Shown here piece by piece: positions 48,066-61,489 of a DNA stretch of 64,000 nucleotides. A program made the translations under genes and the position numbers. The stretch is from Persicaria tinctoria (taxonomy: Eukaryota; Streptophyta; Magnoliopsida; Caryophyllales; Polygonaceae). The stretch lies in NCBI GenBank assembly GCA_037127255.1, contig JBANSL010000004.1:20467967-20531966 (forward strand), written 5' to 3'. The notes beneath the pieces were generated by a model. That model was not told the origin of the DNA. It searched no databases and saw only the letters and a list, made by a program, of their open reading frames with translations. The number at the start of each line of letters is the position of its first letter. Position 1 is the first letter of the stretch.

Positions 48066-49846
48066 GTGTGGCGTCTGGGCAAAGGCACAGAAAACAAATA
48101 CGCAACATCACCTCCTCCGCTGGCACGGTGGTTGTGGGTTGTGGGTGAGAAAAATGTTAGGAATGAGATAAAAAGGAATTTTGAGAAGAGATTCAAGAAA
48201 GAACCAATAAACGATAGGCTCCTTAGCGAGTTGCTGGACCTAATACAACCCTCCATCTCGCCGAAGGAAAACGGTTTTCTCATAAAACTCCCATCTAACA
48301 CGGAAATTAAAACAACGGTTTTCAATCTTGGGAGAAACAAATTCCGGGTCCGGATGGTTTCACGGCTGAATTCTATAAAAAAAAATACTGGGATATTGTA
48401 GGAAAATCTGTAATTTGCGCGGTCAAAGGGTTTTTTCACTCCGGAAAAATGCTTAGACAAATAAACCATACCTTTATCTCCCTTCTCCCAAAAAGAGACG
48501 ATCCTACGACCACTAGTCACTACCGCCCTATCAGCTTATGTTCAATTGTCTACAAAATTATATCCAAAATCTTGACAGATAGAATGAAAAAAGTTGTTGG
48601 TAAACTAATACATCCTCTGCAGGGTGCCTTCGTATCAGACACGGCTATTCAAGATAATGTCCTGATAGCTCATGAAATCTTCCACTCCTACAAAAATAGG
48701 AGGGGCGGAGAAGGATGGCTGGCAATAAAATTAGATATGGAAAAAGCATATGATAGAGTCGACTGGAATTTCATTAAAAAGGTGCTTGAGAGGTTTGGAT
48801 TCCACGATACGTTTATTTTATGGGTTATGGAATGTATCACGTCGGTTTCCTTCTCGGTATTAGTCAACAATGGTCCTACAGATCTGTTTTTCCCTCGAGG
48901 GGTCTCTGCCAGGGAGATCCGATATCCCCATTTCTAGACAAAACACACATTGGTTTCCCGATTGGTATTAGGTGCTGAGATTCTGGCTCAGAAACTGGCT
49001 GCTGAAGCTAGCCTAGACAAAACACACATTGGTTTCCCGATTGGACATAAAGATCCTCGTATTCCGTTCCTTTCTTTTGCTGACGATTTCATCATCTTCT
49101 CGAAAGGAAACTTGGATGCAGGGCGCAAAGTGAAGACGGTCGTTGATTCATACTACAAAGTGTCGGGCCAGAAGGTCAATTACCATAAATCTAGTTTCCA
49201 AGCGACGAAAGGTATTCCGAATCATAGGATCCTTGAGCTGTGTAGCTGCCTCAATATTTCAAATGACAATTCAATAGAAAATTATTTAGGTTGTCCCATT
49301 ATCAATGGAACAGTTACCAAAAGTACGTTCGAATATATCATCTATAAATCTAAACCACAATTGACAAAGTGGATGGCTAATGCCCTCTCCCAACAAGGTC
49401 GTGCTACGCTAATCAACTCCAACCTTTCTGCTAAGCCGCTTCATGTTATGCAGAATTTCATGCTCCCCGCTGCTATGCACAAAGAACTCGACCAGATAAA
49501 CCGTTCTTTCATTTGGAATAAGGACCTTCGGTACCGACCACTGATTAGCTGGGATAGTATCTGCAAACCGAAGCAGTTTCGGGGACTGAGAATTCGAAAA
49601 TCTATCGACATGAATGTTTCTCTCCAGATGAAGCTTCTGTGGAAAATTCTGGCCGAGCCTAGTAATGTATGGGTGTCGTTGATTAGACATAAATACCTGC
49701 GCTCCATCAGTATTTTTGACTACAAAAACACGGGGACCAGCTCGTGGCAGTGGTACAAGTTGTTTGCTTTAATTGATAAAATTAAATCTGGCCTTATTTG
49801 GTCTGTAGGAAATGGGCGACCAATTAAATTCTGGACATATAACTAG
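48066..49846 (+). pseudogene. LINE ORF2 reverse transcriptase domain
   Basis: Frames at 48066-48401, 48449-48937 and 48950-49846 make one L1-type reverse transcriptase: FISLLPKRDD, YRPISLCSIVYK, LAIKLDMEKAYDRVDWNFI and the catalytic FLSFADDFIIF. The region after QGDP is disrupted by a 32-bp copied insertion at 48934-48965. Several frameshifts are present. Confidence 0.93.
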
Positions 49847-51012
49847 ATCACAACATCTTCTCTACTGGCTAGGGAAGAATGCCCTCAAGATTACAATCAT
49901 GATGAGACTGTTAGTGACTATATTTGGGGGGACAAGTGGTGGAAAGAGAAACTACAAGGGGTTCTACCTAATGATATAGTGCATGGGATCTTAGACATCC
50001 CTCTTCCTTCCTCGAGTATGCAAGACCGTCTTTACTGGTGGCTGGATAGAGAAGGGTGGTTTACTACTTCTAGTGCATATAGATTGTTAACAACTCAGTC
50101 AACATCACCCCCGGAAAGTAATGCCTGGATTTGGAAGATTAATATCCCCCCGAAAGTTAAAGCTTTCTTTGGAAAATAGCGCAGGATGGCCTCCCCACCG
50201 CTACTAGGTTGTCCAATAGGGGTACGCCAGTCCCTTCCATCTGCTCTCTGTGTAATACGGCACCGGAGGATGAGGTCCATTTGTTTCTGAAATGTTCCTT
50301 CATCCAAGAAATCCACCAGCTTCCGTCCCAAGACCAATCAATTATTGCTTGTTTGATTGCCCAGTCCAGGGGTATTAAGCCCATTCTATCTGCTCTTGGG
50401 AAGAGCCTAAATCCTTCTGCCCTGACCAATCTCGCATTTGCTTGGTGTTCGACATGATATGTTGAGAATCAACATTTGTTTCAGTAGGCTGCACTCCCGC
50501 AAAAAGATAAAGTCTTACAACTGATCAAATCTCATATAGATAACTGGAATAAAACGTCTGCAGTTGAGGCTGACTTTGAGGAGGTGATTCAGCCTCCTCG
50601 GTCGCACCCTCCAAGCTCTAGCTCTCAAAACGGGGATCCAACAAGTACGGCAACTCAATATTGAAAGGATCCAAATTAAAGGTGATTGTAAGATAATCAT
50701 TGACCAATTAAACAGGAAATCTAACTGTCCCTGGGATATTGAACTAATCCTTTCGGATGGTCAAGTCCTGTTATCGACTGTGAAAGAAGTAGATTTCTTT
50801 CATGTTCCTCGTTTGAGCAATAGAATGACGGATAAGGTTGCAGACCTTAGCCATTCTGGCCGAGGAGTCGATATTAAAAATCCAATAGTTCTTCTAATAA
50901 AAATAACCTCATCCAGAAGAATGCTACCGGATAGGTCCAGGGTCCAGCCGTCCAGGCCACCCGAATGTTGTCGAATAGGTCCAGCCGTCCAGGCCACCCG
51001 AATTTTTTCCTA
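49847..51012 (+). pseudogene. LINE ORF2 C-terminus: zinc-binding and RNase H regions
   Basis: A region with AWIWKINIPPKVKAFF and CSLCNTAPEDEVHLFLKC (zinc-binding) is followed, in several frames, by RNase H pieces: IKGDCKIIIDQLN, NCPWDIELILS and FFHVPRLSNRMTDKVADL. The phrase CPW(D/E)IEL is shared with the intronic LINE at 11433-12271, so both belong to one LINE lineage. Confidence 0.9.
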
Positions 51013-51159
51013 ATAAAAATAAAATAAAATAAAATCTTTTCCTTCCCTTTCTTTTCCCAGTACAAATGCCAGCAAACTTGTGTTTGACCCTTTTCTCAAT
51101 CTGAAAACCCTTTCATCCTCTCCGACCACCCACCCGCCACCGTCCGGATTCATTCTCCG

Positions 51160-52770
51160 ATGGCCTGTTCCCACCACCACAATCACCAATCTCCCGCCTG
51201 TTGCTGCTCTCGCCGCTGCACCACGCCTCCTCCTCCCCCTCCTCCTGTCATCGATCCATTTCTACTTCAATCAATTGTCTCTCAGCTCCTCCAAAACCCC
51301 CCAACCGCCCACATCCACTCCTCCGCACCTAGTCCCGCCTTTTCCGCCGCCGCCTTTGCAACTAATCGCTTTGATCTTCATCCTTATTTTTGGCAGCAGC
51401 AAACTCAGAACCACCCGAAGCAGAAGCAGGAGCAGCCCCATCCATCGCGCCAGCCATTTGAGGATCAATTTCACGACCAACACTCAGTTCTATCCGGTCT
51501 CCTCCAACGGATCGATGTTCTAGAATCCTCCATTAATCGATTCTCTACCTCTTCGTCTTTAGCTACAGCTTTCTCACTCCGTCATGTGGCCGCTCGAACG
51601 ATCCAAATCCATTTCAGAGTTCATCTGGCCCGTAGATCAAGGGCTCTCCGTGAACTTAAGGAGCTCGCCTCCATTAAATCCGCTCTCAGTGTTCTCAAAT
51701 CATCTCTTTCTCTTCAGAAACGGCTCGATTTTTTCTCTCTTTCTCATGAAGCCCTAAATTTGATCCGTCGGCTGGATGCAATTGAGGTAAACATTTCACT
51801 TCTTATTCTATAGGAGATCTCGTACACTTTTTACATCAGCTCATGGTAGATTGATGTTTGTTTCATCTGTTGTACTTGGAGGGTTGTTTGACTGTATATT
51901 TGTTTGTTTCGTCTGCGCTGTTTTAATTTGTAGAGTGGTGATCAAATGGTAAGAGACAGTAAAAGCTCGATCAGAAGAGAGATTGCTCAATTTTTGGGAC
52001 TAGTTGATGAGATTTGTGCGAAAAGAAACCAAGTTACATTGAAGACGGTGAAGCACATAAAAATGGCGAGGAATGATGGCAAATCTAGGGTTTCATGTGC
52101 TGGGAGAGAAAGTTCAGGGGCTTACCATAGGGCTAAGGCATCAAAACCCAGCAATTCGGATAGTGATGAGAAAAGATTGATTGAGAACTTGAGAGAAAGA
52201 GTTGAAAGAATTCAGCACATTTCTAAGGTTTTTGGAGAAGAGGAGGATTCAGCAGACTCTGACGATGGCATTGATGGTAGGGGCAGCAAGAATTATACTG
52301 ATCGGTGTCGAATGGGGCATATAACAGGGAAACACAAGCCACAGTCGCATGCTGAGAAACGGGTTTGGTGTCAAGAAGATGGGAATGCTTCCCGCTTCCA
52401 CGACATTCATGAGGATGGAGAACTGCCTATGAGGAGCGTCTCTGGGAAGGTGGACAGGAGGGAAGAATCAGTTGATAAGCAGCATGAGGAAGACGGGGAA
52501 GTGGAGAATGATAGTGAGGAAAATGATGCAGAATCAGCTGAGGGTAGTGAAGGCGAGGATGAAGCACAAAATCCTAGTCTGGAGAGCTATTCACTGAGTA
52601 GTGAAGCTGAGGAAGTTCCAATAAAGTGTTTGACAAATGAGAGCAACAAGAAGGTAAATCTGAGTCATGTGTGTCGAGATGGAAAGCTGATTCATTCTGC
52701 CCCTCCTGTGAAGATGGAGGGTAGAGCCGATTTAGTGAAGAAGCAAAAAGGTGTGAAAATAGTTGGTTAA
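51160..52770 (+). CDS. BAG8: IQ-motif BAG-domain co-chaperone, BAG8-like, 2 exons
   Basis: BAG proteins bind the ATPase domain of Hsp70 and regulate its cycle. Plant BAG5-BAG8 carry a calmodulin-binding IQ motif before the BAG domain. Exons: 51160-51786 and 51934-52770 (487 aa), with a GT-AG intron inside the BAG domain. The N-terminus is His/Cys-rich then poly-Pro (residues 1-30), and a Gln/His-rich stretch follows to about 105. The IQ motif is at about 148-159 (IQIHFRVHLARR), the BAG helices at about 165-240 (LKELASIKSALSVLK, EALNLIRRLDAIE, REIAQFLGLVDEICAKR). The tail after 250 is acidic and disordered. The His/Cys-rich N-terminus and domain order best fit Arabidopsis BAG8, but BAG5 or BAG7 relatives are not excluded. 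A LINE tail ends just upstream. Confidence 0.85.
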
Positions 52771-53603
52771 GAGGTGAGAGTCTGGTTTGCTGCTGTGAGT
52801 GGTTCCTGCCTGAATTGTGACTACGGTAGTGAAGTTTTTTCTGTTTTATTGGACAACTGCTTGCTTTTGAATTTTGATCAATTCAGTCATGTTTCAGTTC
52901 TAGTGAGGCCTTGGCCAGTTCTTTGGTTTCGGTTCATTGTTTGCAGTGTGAGGATTCTAGGAACATCGTTGTTTTCATAATCTCGCAGCGCGTGAGCAAA
53001 CTAACTATTCATTCTAATTGTGTGTTCATTCATGCTTTCCATGTTATTTGTTTCATTTAGCTGTTGTTGACTTGTAGTATATCTATTAAAAGTATCTTTT
53101 GCGTGTTGCAAGCTGTTTGATTGCATAGATAAGGTAGTCATTTGTTCTGGTGAGTACTTGGTTATGTTGGAAAAAAGTTCTCTTGAATGCGAGCTGTTGT
53201 TTGCACACACAAGGTAGTCATTTGTTACAACGAAAAAAGGGTGTGTAATCAAAGAAGCAACTCAGTACAATCAAGGTATAAAGATGTGTGATACATGGCA
53301 GATACCTGCATTTGCCTAAACAAGTAAATATTCAACAACTCAGTCATCCATAAAACCGCAACTCCAGTTACAACTGAATCTTGTTCAAATTCCAGTACGC
53401 AAGATAAAAGCACATAGCATCCATTAGTACATGCCTCAAACTGCAACACAAGCTTATCCATAAAAGAAATCCAAAGCCTCCTCAACAGCAGTTAACAAAC
53501 CCACAAAAGGAAGATGGTTTACTGGAAGATTGAAGAGAAATAACTAGATAATTCTGACCCCTGCATCCAGGACTTCCAAGTCCACAAAGATATTGGACTC
53601 TTT
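52771..53603. other. 3' regions of the BAG and ARF genes
   Basis: The genes converge here. The interval should hold both 3' untranslated regions. Small frames on both strands show no known motif. Confidence 0.5.
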
Positions 53604-55920
<2,317 letters not shown>

Positions 55921-56214
55921 ATAGGGCACTTTATTTCGTCCCCGGTTCCCAAAAGCCCCAAGTATTTTCTGCTTAATTACGATTGTATCCCGGCCCCGTT
56001 GCTTTTTTTTTTTCGGAATTTTTAGGCCGGTGCCCTCAAGGTAAGGCCAAATTCGACAGGTGTACGAAACTTTTGAATAACTCGTTAAATGCCCCTAATT
56101 TGCTTTTTTTTTTTTTTTTTTTTTGCCAAACACCCCTCCATCTAGTTTGTTAGCATTTTCATTAAAAATAAAACAAAATGAAAGGAAATAAAAATTAAAA
56201 TAGCTTATCTCCAT

Positions 56215-56690
56215 TGGTGATAGAGGTGGCACTCGGACGGGTCAGGTCCGGTTCGGGTTCAGTTAGTCGGGTTTTGGGTCATTCGGTTTCGGTTAATGTC
56301 TAATAATTTGGTTATTCGGTTGGGTCGGGTTCGGGTTTCGGTTATTCGGGTTTCGATTGTCTCGGGTTTCGGTTATTTCAAGTTTCGGTTGTCTCGAGTT
56401 TCAGTTATTTCGGGTTTGGATTGTCTCAAGTTTTCATTATTTCAATATTCATTTTAAAAAAACTTACTAGAATGTATTTTAAAGTTCGGGTTATTTCGGG
56501 TTTCGGTTAATACGGGTTCGGGTCTTAATGGGTTTCGCTTGAATTGGGTTCGGTTCATTCGAATTTGGGTGAGTTTCGGTTATCGGTTATTCGGATTTCG
56601 GGTCCAAATTGGGTTGGGTTGGTGTTCAGAACATTCGGTTCCGGGTCAGGTTTTCGGGTTCAGGTTGGGTTTTTCCAGCTCTAATTGGTG
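56215..56690 (+). repeat. Degenerate repeat of TTCGGGTT/TTTCGGTTATT words
   Basis: About 470 bp made of overlapping variants of GGGTTTCGGTTATTCGGGTT, with some TCTCAAGTTT variants. It is not a clean array but a low-complexity region with no gene. Confidence 0.8.
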
Positions 56691-56737
56691 AGCGAAGAGT
56701 GAATGCCTCCACGCATGCCCGAAGAGTGAAGAGGTAC

Positions 56738-56740
<3 letters not shown>

Positions 56741-56781
<41 letters not shown>
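56741..56781 (+). repeat. (GA)n microsatellite
   Basis: An uninterrupted run of GA repeats, 41 bp. The Leu/Ser-repeat reading frame on the other strand is an artefact. Confidence 0.97.
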
Positions 56782-56784
<3 letters not shown>

Positions 56785-56979
56785 GGAAGCGGCTGGCCAA
56801 CGCCGAAGAGGCTGACATCGGTGAAGCCAACTCCGTGACAAGTAGAGGTAATTGTTTCTCAATTAATCTAGGGTTTGGGGATTTAGGGGATTGGGGGTAA
56901 CATTGTTCTACAACTTCAATTGCTTGTTCAAGTCCTTAGGAGATTTTGCACTTTTATAATTTTTTCTCTCTTCTTTCAG

Positions 56980-57131
56980 ATTCAACAGCGAAGCCTAATG
57001 AAATTTACCGAATTATTGATCATTTTTCCCCTGGGTGTTGAAGAATTGAGCTTTTTGGGGAAGATCACAATATACGTCCTGGGTGGTTGACCATTGGCAA
57101 AGGATTGTCCTCATTAAATTTCTATTATGAG
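56980..57131 (+). pseudogene. Single decayed exon of an MTB/METTL14-like m6A methyltransferase gene
   Basis: After an acceptor (TTCTTTCAG) the frame reads AKPNEIYRIIDHFSPG, then Cys and stop (TGT TGA, 57036-57041), then RIELFGEDHNIRPGWLTIG and KGLSSLNFYYE, ending before GTACTC (a donor). This matches the C-terminal part of plant MTB and animal METTL14, the partner subunit of the mRNA N6-adenosine methyltransferase. There GRRR precedes (I/L)ELFG; GC* can come from GRR by two CpG-to-TpG changes. No other MTB exon is found nearby. It is a gene fragment, probably brought by a transposon or an old duplication. Confidence 0.75.
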
Positions 57132-57700
57132 GTACTCGTTCATTCACAATTTACTTTTAACTATGATCTGGCAAAGTTAGTTCGTTTTAGCTAGGGTTTT
57201 TTTGTTGCATTGAATAAAATTTGGATTGTTAAGCTTAGTGCTTATAATAGTAAGAGCATTGATCTTCTTTTCCATCACTTGATGTTCGCAGATCTGCTAT
57301 GTTAATTGGTTGTTGCCCACTCATGAAGCTTTCATTAGTAACGGTGCCCAACCCAATAATAGAAATTGCAAACATACATATAAAATTTGAACATCTCCAT
57401 CATATGTTCTCTCCAGCAGACATGATCTTAAGTTCCCGTCCTTATATAGCTACCCCATAATGCAAAAGCTATAAGAAACCAAAATAAAAGCATTATAGGG
57501 TGGAGACAATTTACTCTATAAAGTGCATCACAATAAAAGAGAGGGTCATTTGGGAACATCAAAGTCAAAGCAACATCAATATAACAAAACTATAGGTGTT
57601 ACAACAACGCCGGTGAAATAGAACTACACTGAATAACAATATTTTAATAATATAATTCACTATTGCGCTTGCTTTTAATATGCTTAAGTATTTGAAATTC
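57132..57700. other. AT-rich intergenic DNA after the MTB exon
   Basis: No gene or clear repeat found. The following MTB exon is absent. Confidence 0.4.
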
Positions 57701-57702
57701 TA

Positions 57703-57850
57703 AGCCTTTTGGATCAAATGGTAGAGCAATGTACTTATGTATAAAGACGTGGGTTCAAATCCCACAGACTACATAAAATTGTGACTCAAAGTGCATAATG
57801 TTAGGTATTAGAAATTCGTTCACTTAAATAGTGACCTTGCAAGAAGCTTG
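57703..57850 (+). mobile_element. SINE-like or tRNA-pseudogene sequence
   Basis: It has a box-A-like word (GGATCAAATGGTAGAGC, 57711-57727) and a perfect T-arm (GTGGG-TTCAAAT-CCCAC) with box B at 57751-57763. The spacing fits a tRNA, but the bases that should form the acceptor stem do not pair, so it is not a working tRNA gene. A tRNA-derived SINE is likely. I see no clear target-site duplication. Confidence 0.4.
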
Positions 57851-59174
57851 CAGCAATGGCAACGTTGTATATTTTCAAACATACCCAAAAATTTTCAAGG
57901 GTCAGGGTTATCACTTATCATCATAAATGAACATAAGAAGAAACACAAGCATTATAAAGCAAGATAGTCGACAACTAGACAACATGTTATATGATTCTTA
58001 CACGGCTTAAGTCGATTTTTGATTGCTCAAGCACATCATTTGCCATGTCAGGCAAAGAGTAAAAGGGCATTTCATGTATGAATTAGTTCTTGACAAGAAA
58101 TTAGCTGCTTTCATGAGATCAAAAGGCCATTGAAGAATTTTTCTTAAGTTGTAAGCAACATGTTTAAATTGAAGTAAATGAAAGGAGTGTTATTGTCATA
58201 TGTAAAATAAGAAGTGCACAACTGCTATTTGGTATGCATTTTGATGTCATTGTATAACCGCCATTGTGTGTATTTAAACGTGCTCTTTTTTGTTGTTGTC
58301 ATGTGTAAATTAAGGGTAAAAAACAAGTTTCACAATTCAGTAAAAGTTGAATAAAATTTCTGTATTTTACAACTTAAAATTTCAGTAAAATAAGGTTCAA
58401 AACAATCAAACAAAGTTCAGTACAATTTATGTATTTACATTAAAATTCAGTAAAATAGTGTTGCTACACTACTTAAATTTTTATATTTTACATCTTAAAA
58501 TTTCGATGTTTTACAACTTCAAATTTCTGTAATTTACAGCTTTAAAATTTTGTATTTACAGCTGGTGATTTGTTTACAGTAGGCAGAATTTTTACAGCCG
58601 AAGATTTCAATATCTTTGTATTCTTAAATATCCAACTTAGAGTTCACAATTTATTTTTTGCAGCTTCCTACAATATTTTACATCAGCTCAATTTTTACAA
58701 CTTCTATTCTTAATTTTACAACACTTGTTTAATAATTTCTTAATATTTACAACTTCTGTTCAACCATTGTTGTCTTCTATGGTTATGAATTCAACTTCTA
58801 TTATGTTTCTTAATCATATAATTTCATATTATGTAATTTCAATCTTTATGATTTTTTTTTATCGAAATTCTATTTCAATTGGTCACAAAAGACCAAAAGC
58901 TAAACAAAATGATAACTATACAGAACCATAGATAGTTTGTACAAGATTTGAACTCGCATATTTGTGTATGAGCGAGTTAATTATAGACTTAAAACCTCTC
59001 AAAAAATTGATTTCAATTTATAAATCAAAATGTCATGCTAAAATCAGTTAATAGGCCAGCGAAAGTTTCTACCAAGTTTATCAACCTTCAACTTCTCTAA
59101 ATGCTCACCTTCATGCTCACATGCACTTGCATAAAAAAGTGGCAGTTACTTTTGCAGCACCAACCATGGCAAAT
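57851..59174. other. AT-rich intergenic DNA
   Basis: No gene. At about 58300-58700 a string of AATTTACA/TTCAGTAAAAT words forms a loose repeat. Another weak box-B-like word on the minus strand (GAGTTCAAATCTTG, near 58950) may be a SINE remnant. Confidence 0.4.
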
Positions 59175-59950
59175 TGATACGGGGTTAGCCGTAGGATGGC
59201 CCGATCTTCGAAAATCAAGACTCAAAGACAAGAACGGAAGCAAAGACTCAAGAACAGAACAAGAACAAACAAAACGCAGCAATGGACGACTCGACAAAAC
59301 AATGAAATAAAGACCGATAGATGGGTGATTCGAACAAAAATAAAACGAGGCAAAGACCCCAGACCTCCTAAGAGGGTAGGAACCAAATACCAACGACTAT
59401 AAAGCCCGCCTCTACAACCTTACACAACCAAGCGGACAACTTGGAGGCACAAGGAGGGGACTTGTGATTACCAGGATCACCAAGCTCTCGCGAGGTTGAC
59501 GAACTCAAAGCAAACCAAGCAAGATCTATAACCAATTTGCAATCGATGAGCAACGCTTCGAATCGATTGACTTGCACTCTTGTGTCACAAAAAAAAAGAG
59601 AAATTTCAATGAAAATTGTATGTGAAGTTCTACAATGAAGGGTCGGCCGACTATTTAACCTAACAAGACTGAATTTCGGCCTAAATTAATTAAAATAATA
59701 ACTTAAAGAATTAATTAAAATAAACCTAAAAGAAATACTAAAAGTAAGATAAATTCGTCTAAAAACAGTGACAGCTCAAAGAATGTGATTTTCGGCCAAG
59801 CTCTAAGTCGAATCTGGAAAAACCTTCAACATCAAAGTTGTAGATCTCTTCGTCCTCGTTCCGACAAGGTATAACACGATCTAATCCGATTAATATTGAA
59901 TCCGTACGACTCATTTTACTGAGACGTCGAAAAGCTGTCAAACTACTGAA
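59175..59950 (-). repeat. Probable 3' LTR of the Ty3 element
   Basis: The left end on the plus strand is TGATACGGGGTT, so on the minus strand the LTR ends AACCCCGTATCA. The segment follows the C-terminal frame of the polyprotein. The inner boundary near 59950 is approximate. Confidence 0.5.
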
Positions 59951-59956
59951 CGAATC

Positions 59957-61483
59957 TTAAAAAACGTCAAACTTCCACCTTTGGACCTTCTCCCATGGTA
60001 GAGCCTTCTTCTTCCTCTTGAGGATGACAACATTCTCACGAGCTCGAATCATAGGTACATCATCAAGTATAGGTGTGTCCGCAGGTGTCTTTGATGGCCC
60101 CACATCATTCCTCATTTCTTGAAAAGGATTCGACCTCAAATCCAAGGTCGCATAAGATTCCGCAAAAGCATCCACACGAGCTCCTGGATCAAAGACCTCA
60201 TGCCCATGGAAACTCCTCACAAGGCCGATTGTAGTAGGGGTTGACCACGTCTGGATGGTTTTGATATTGGCGTCGCCATCTTGGAGACCATTAGAGCTTT
60301 CTACAAAACCAAGAAAAGAAACTTGATTAGTGCACAATTCATATTGCATTTCTAATTGAAGATGCACATTAGCTTGTTCATTTATCTCTAAGTGTCCATC
60401 TTTCGTAGGCACTAACAACACAGGCATAACACATGAACTCAAACTTTCCCTAATGTATCCCTTGTCCAACAGTTCCTGAACTTGGGATTGAACCTCTTGG
60501 GTTTCAGTGAGATTCATTCTATAAGCAGGCCTATTAGGCAATGCAACCCCTGGGATGAGATCGATTTGATGCTCAATTCCTCTAACAGGGGGTAGACCTG
60601 CTGGTATGTCCTTAGGGAAAACATCCTTATACTCTTCAATAAGAGATATGATGCGAGGAGGGAGGGTAGCTCTAAGCTCCTCACTCAACATATTCAACCC
60701 TTTGCATAGGAGTATGAGGGTTGTTTCCCCATCCGCAAACTTGTCTAAAAATGTACTATTGGAAGCCAAAAAGACACCCTTAGGCCGAGAAGGGGTAGAC
60801 ACATGGCTCGACTGAGCCTCCTTATCTAACTCACCTTTACTTACCTTCCGCTTCTCAATCTCATCAGCCACCTCGGTTGGCGTCATAGGCTTGAGAACTA
60901 CATTTTTGCCCTGAAAAGTAAAGGAGTACATGTTAGTAAAGCCATCATGCAAGACCTTAAGATCAAATTTCCAAGGACGTCCTAATAAAATATGACAGGC
61001 TTGCATAGGTACAATATCACATAGCACATCATCTTCATAATGTCCTAGTTTGATATGCACTTTCACTTGCCTATTCACTTTCAAATTACCGCAGACATTC
61101 ATCCAATGCAATCTATAAGGCCTAGGATGCTGAATAGTAGGAAGTTGCAATTTATCAATCATTTCCTGACTAGCTAAGTTACAACAACTTTCCCCATCAA
61201 TGATCACATTAACCACCTTACCCTTAACTAAGCATCTAGTATGAAACATATTCTCACGTTGATTGTCTTCACATAGTGCAGGAACAACACTTAAGACTCT
61301 CCTAACAATCAGTGATTCTCCATGTTCATAATCAATGCCATCATCATCTTCATCATAAGTAAGCAGATTAATGTTTTGATCATTATCATTAGCATGCTCG
61401 TCATTTTCATCACAAGAATTATCAGACACATATTCACCCAAGTGATTAATCATGAGAGTTTTCTTATTGGGACAATCCTTCAT
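59957..61483 (-). pseudogene. Ty3 polyprotein: protease, RT remnants and C-terminal tail
   Basis: A 508-codon frame. The aspartic protease region reads VIIDGESCCNLAS, where related elements have IDGGSC, so one key Gly is Glu. CHILLGRPWKFD follows, then the reverse transcriptase N-terminus (EEYKDVFPKDIPAGLPPVRGIEHQIDL, RPAYRM, ELLDKGYIRES, VLLVPTKDG). The frame then jumps past the catalytic YLDD region to NQVSFLGFVESSNGL and VRSFHGH, then to the C-terminal DLRSNPFQEMRNDV tail. Thus two internal deletions removed the reverse transcriptase palm, RNase H and integrase while the frame stayed open. Confidence 0.88.
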
Positions 61484-61489
61484 ACTTCA

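Larger units (their letters stand above)
43719..51033 (+). mobile_element. Near full-length dead L1-type LINE
   Basis: The element has a 5' leader, ORF1 (about 44366-45240 and beyond), ORF2 (46960 to about 50900) and an A-rich tail (about 51013-51033). A candidate duplication ATCTTTTC..TCCCTTT (43702-43718 and 51034-51050) has two mismatches in CT-rich DNA, so the left boundary is uncertain. Both ORFs carry many stops and frameshifts. The 3' end lies about 125 bp upstream of the BAG gene start. Confidence 0.85.

Noticed and set aside
43702..51050. 17-bp target duplication for the large LINE as firm evidence
   Set aside because: The two copies differ at two positions in CT-rich DNA, so chance similarity is possible.
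57703..57775. Functional tRNA gene
   Set aside because: The T-arm is good, but the acceptor stem does not pair and no clear anticodon arm forms.
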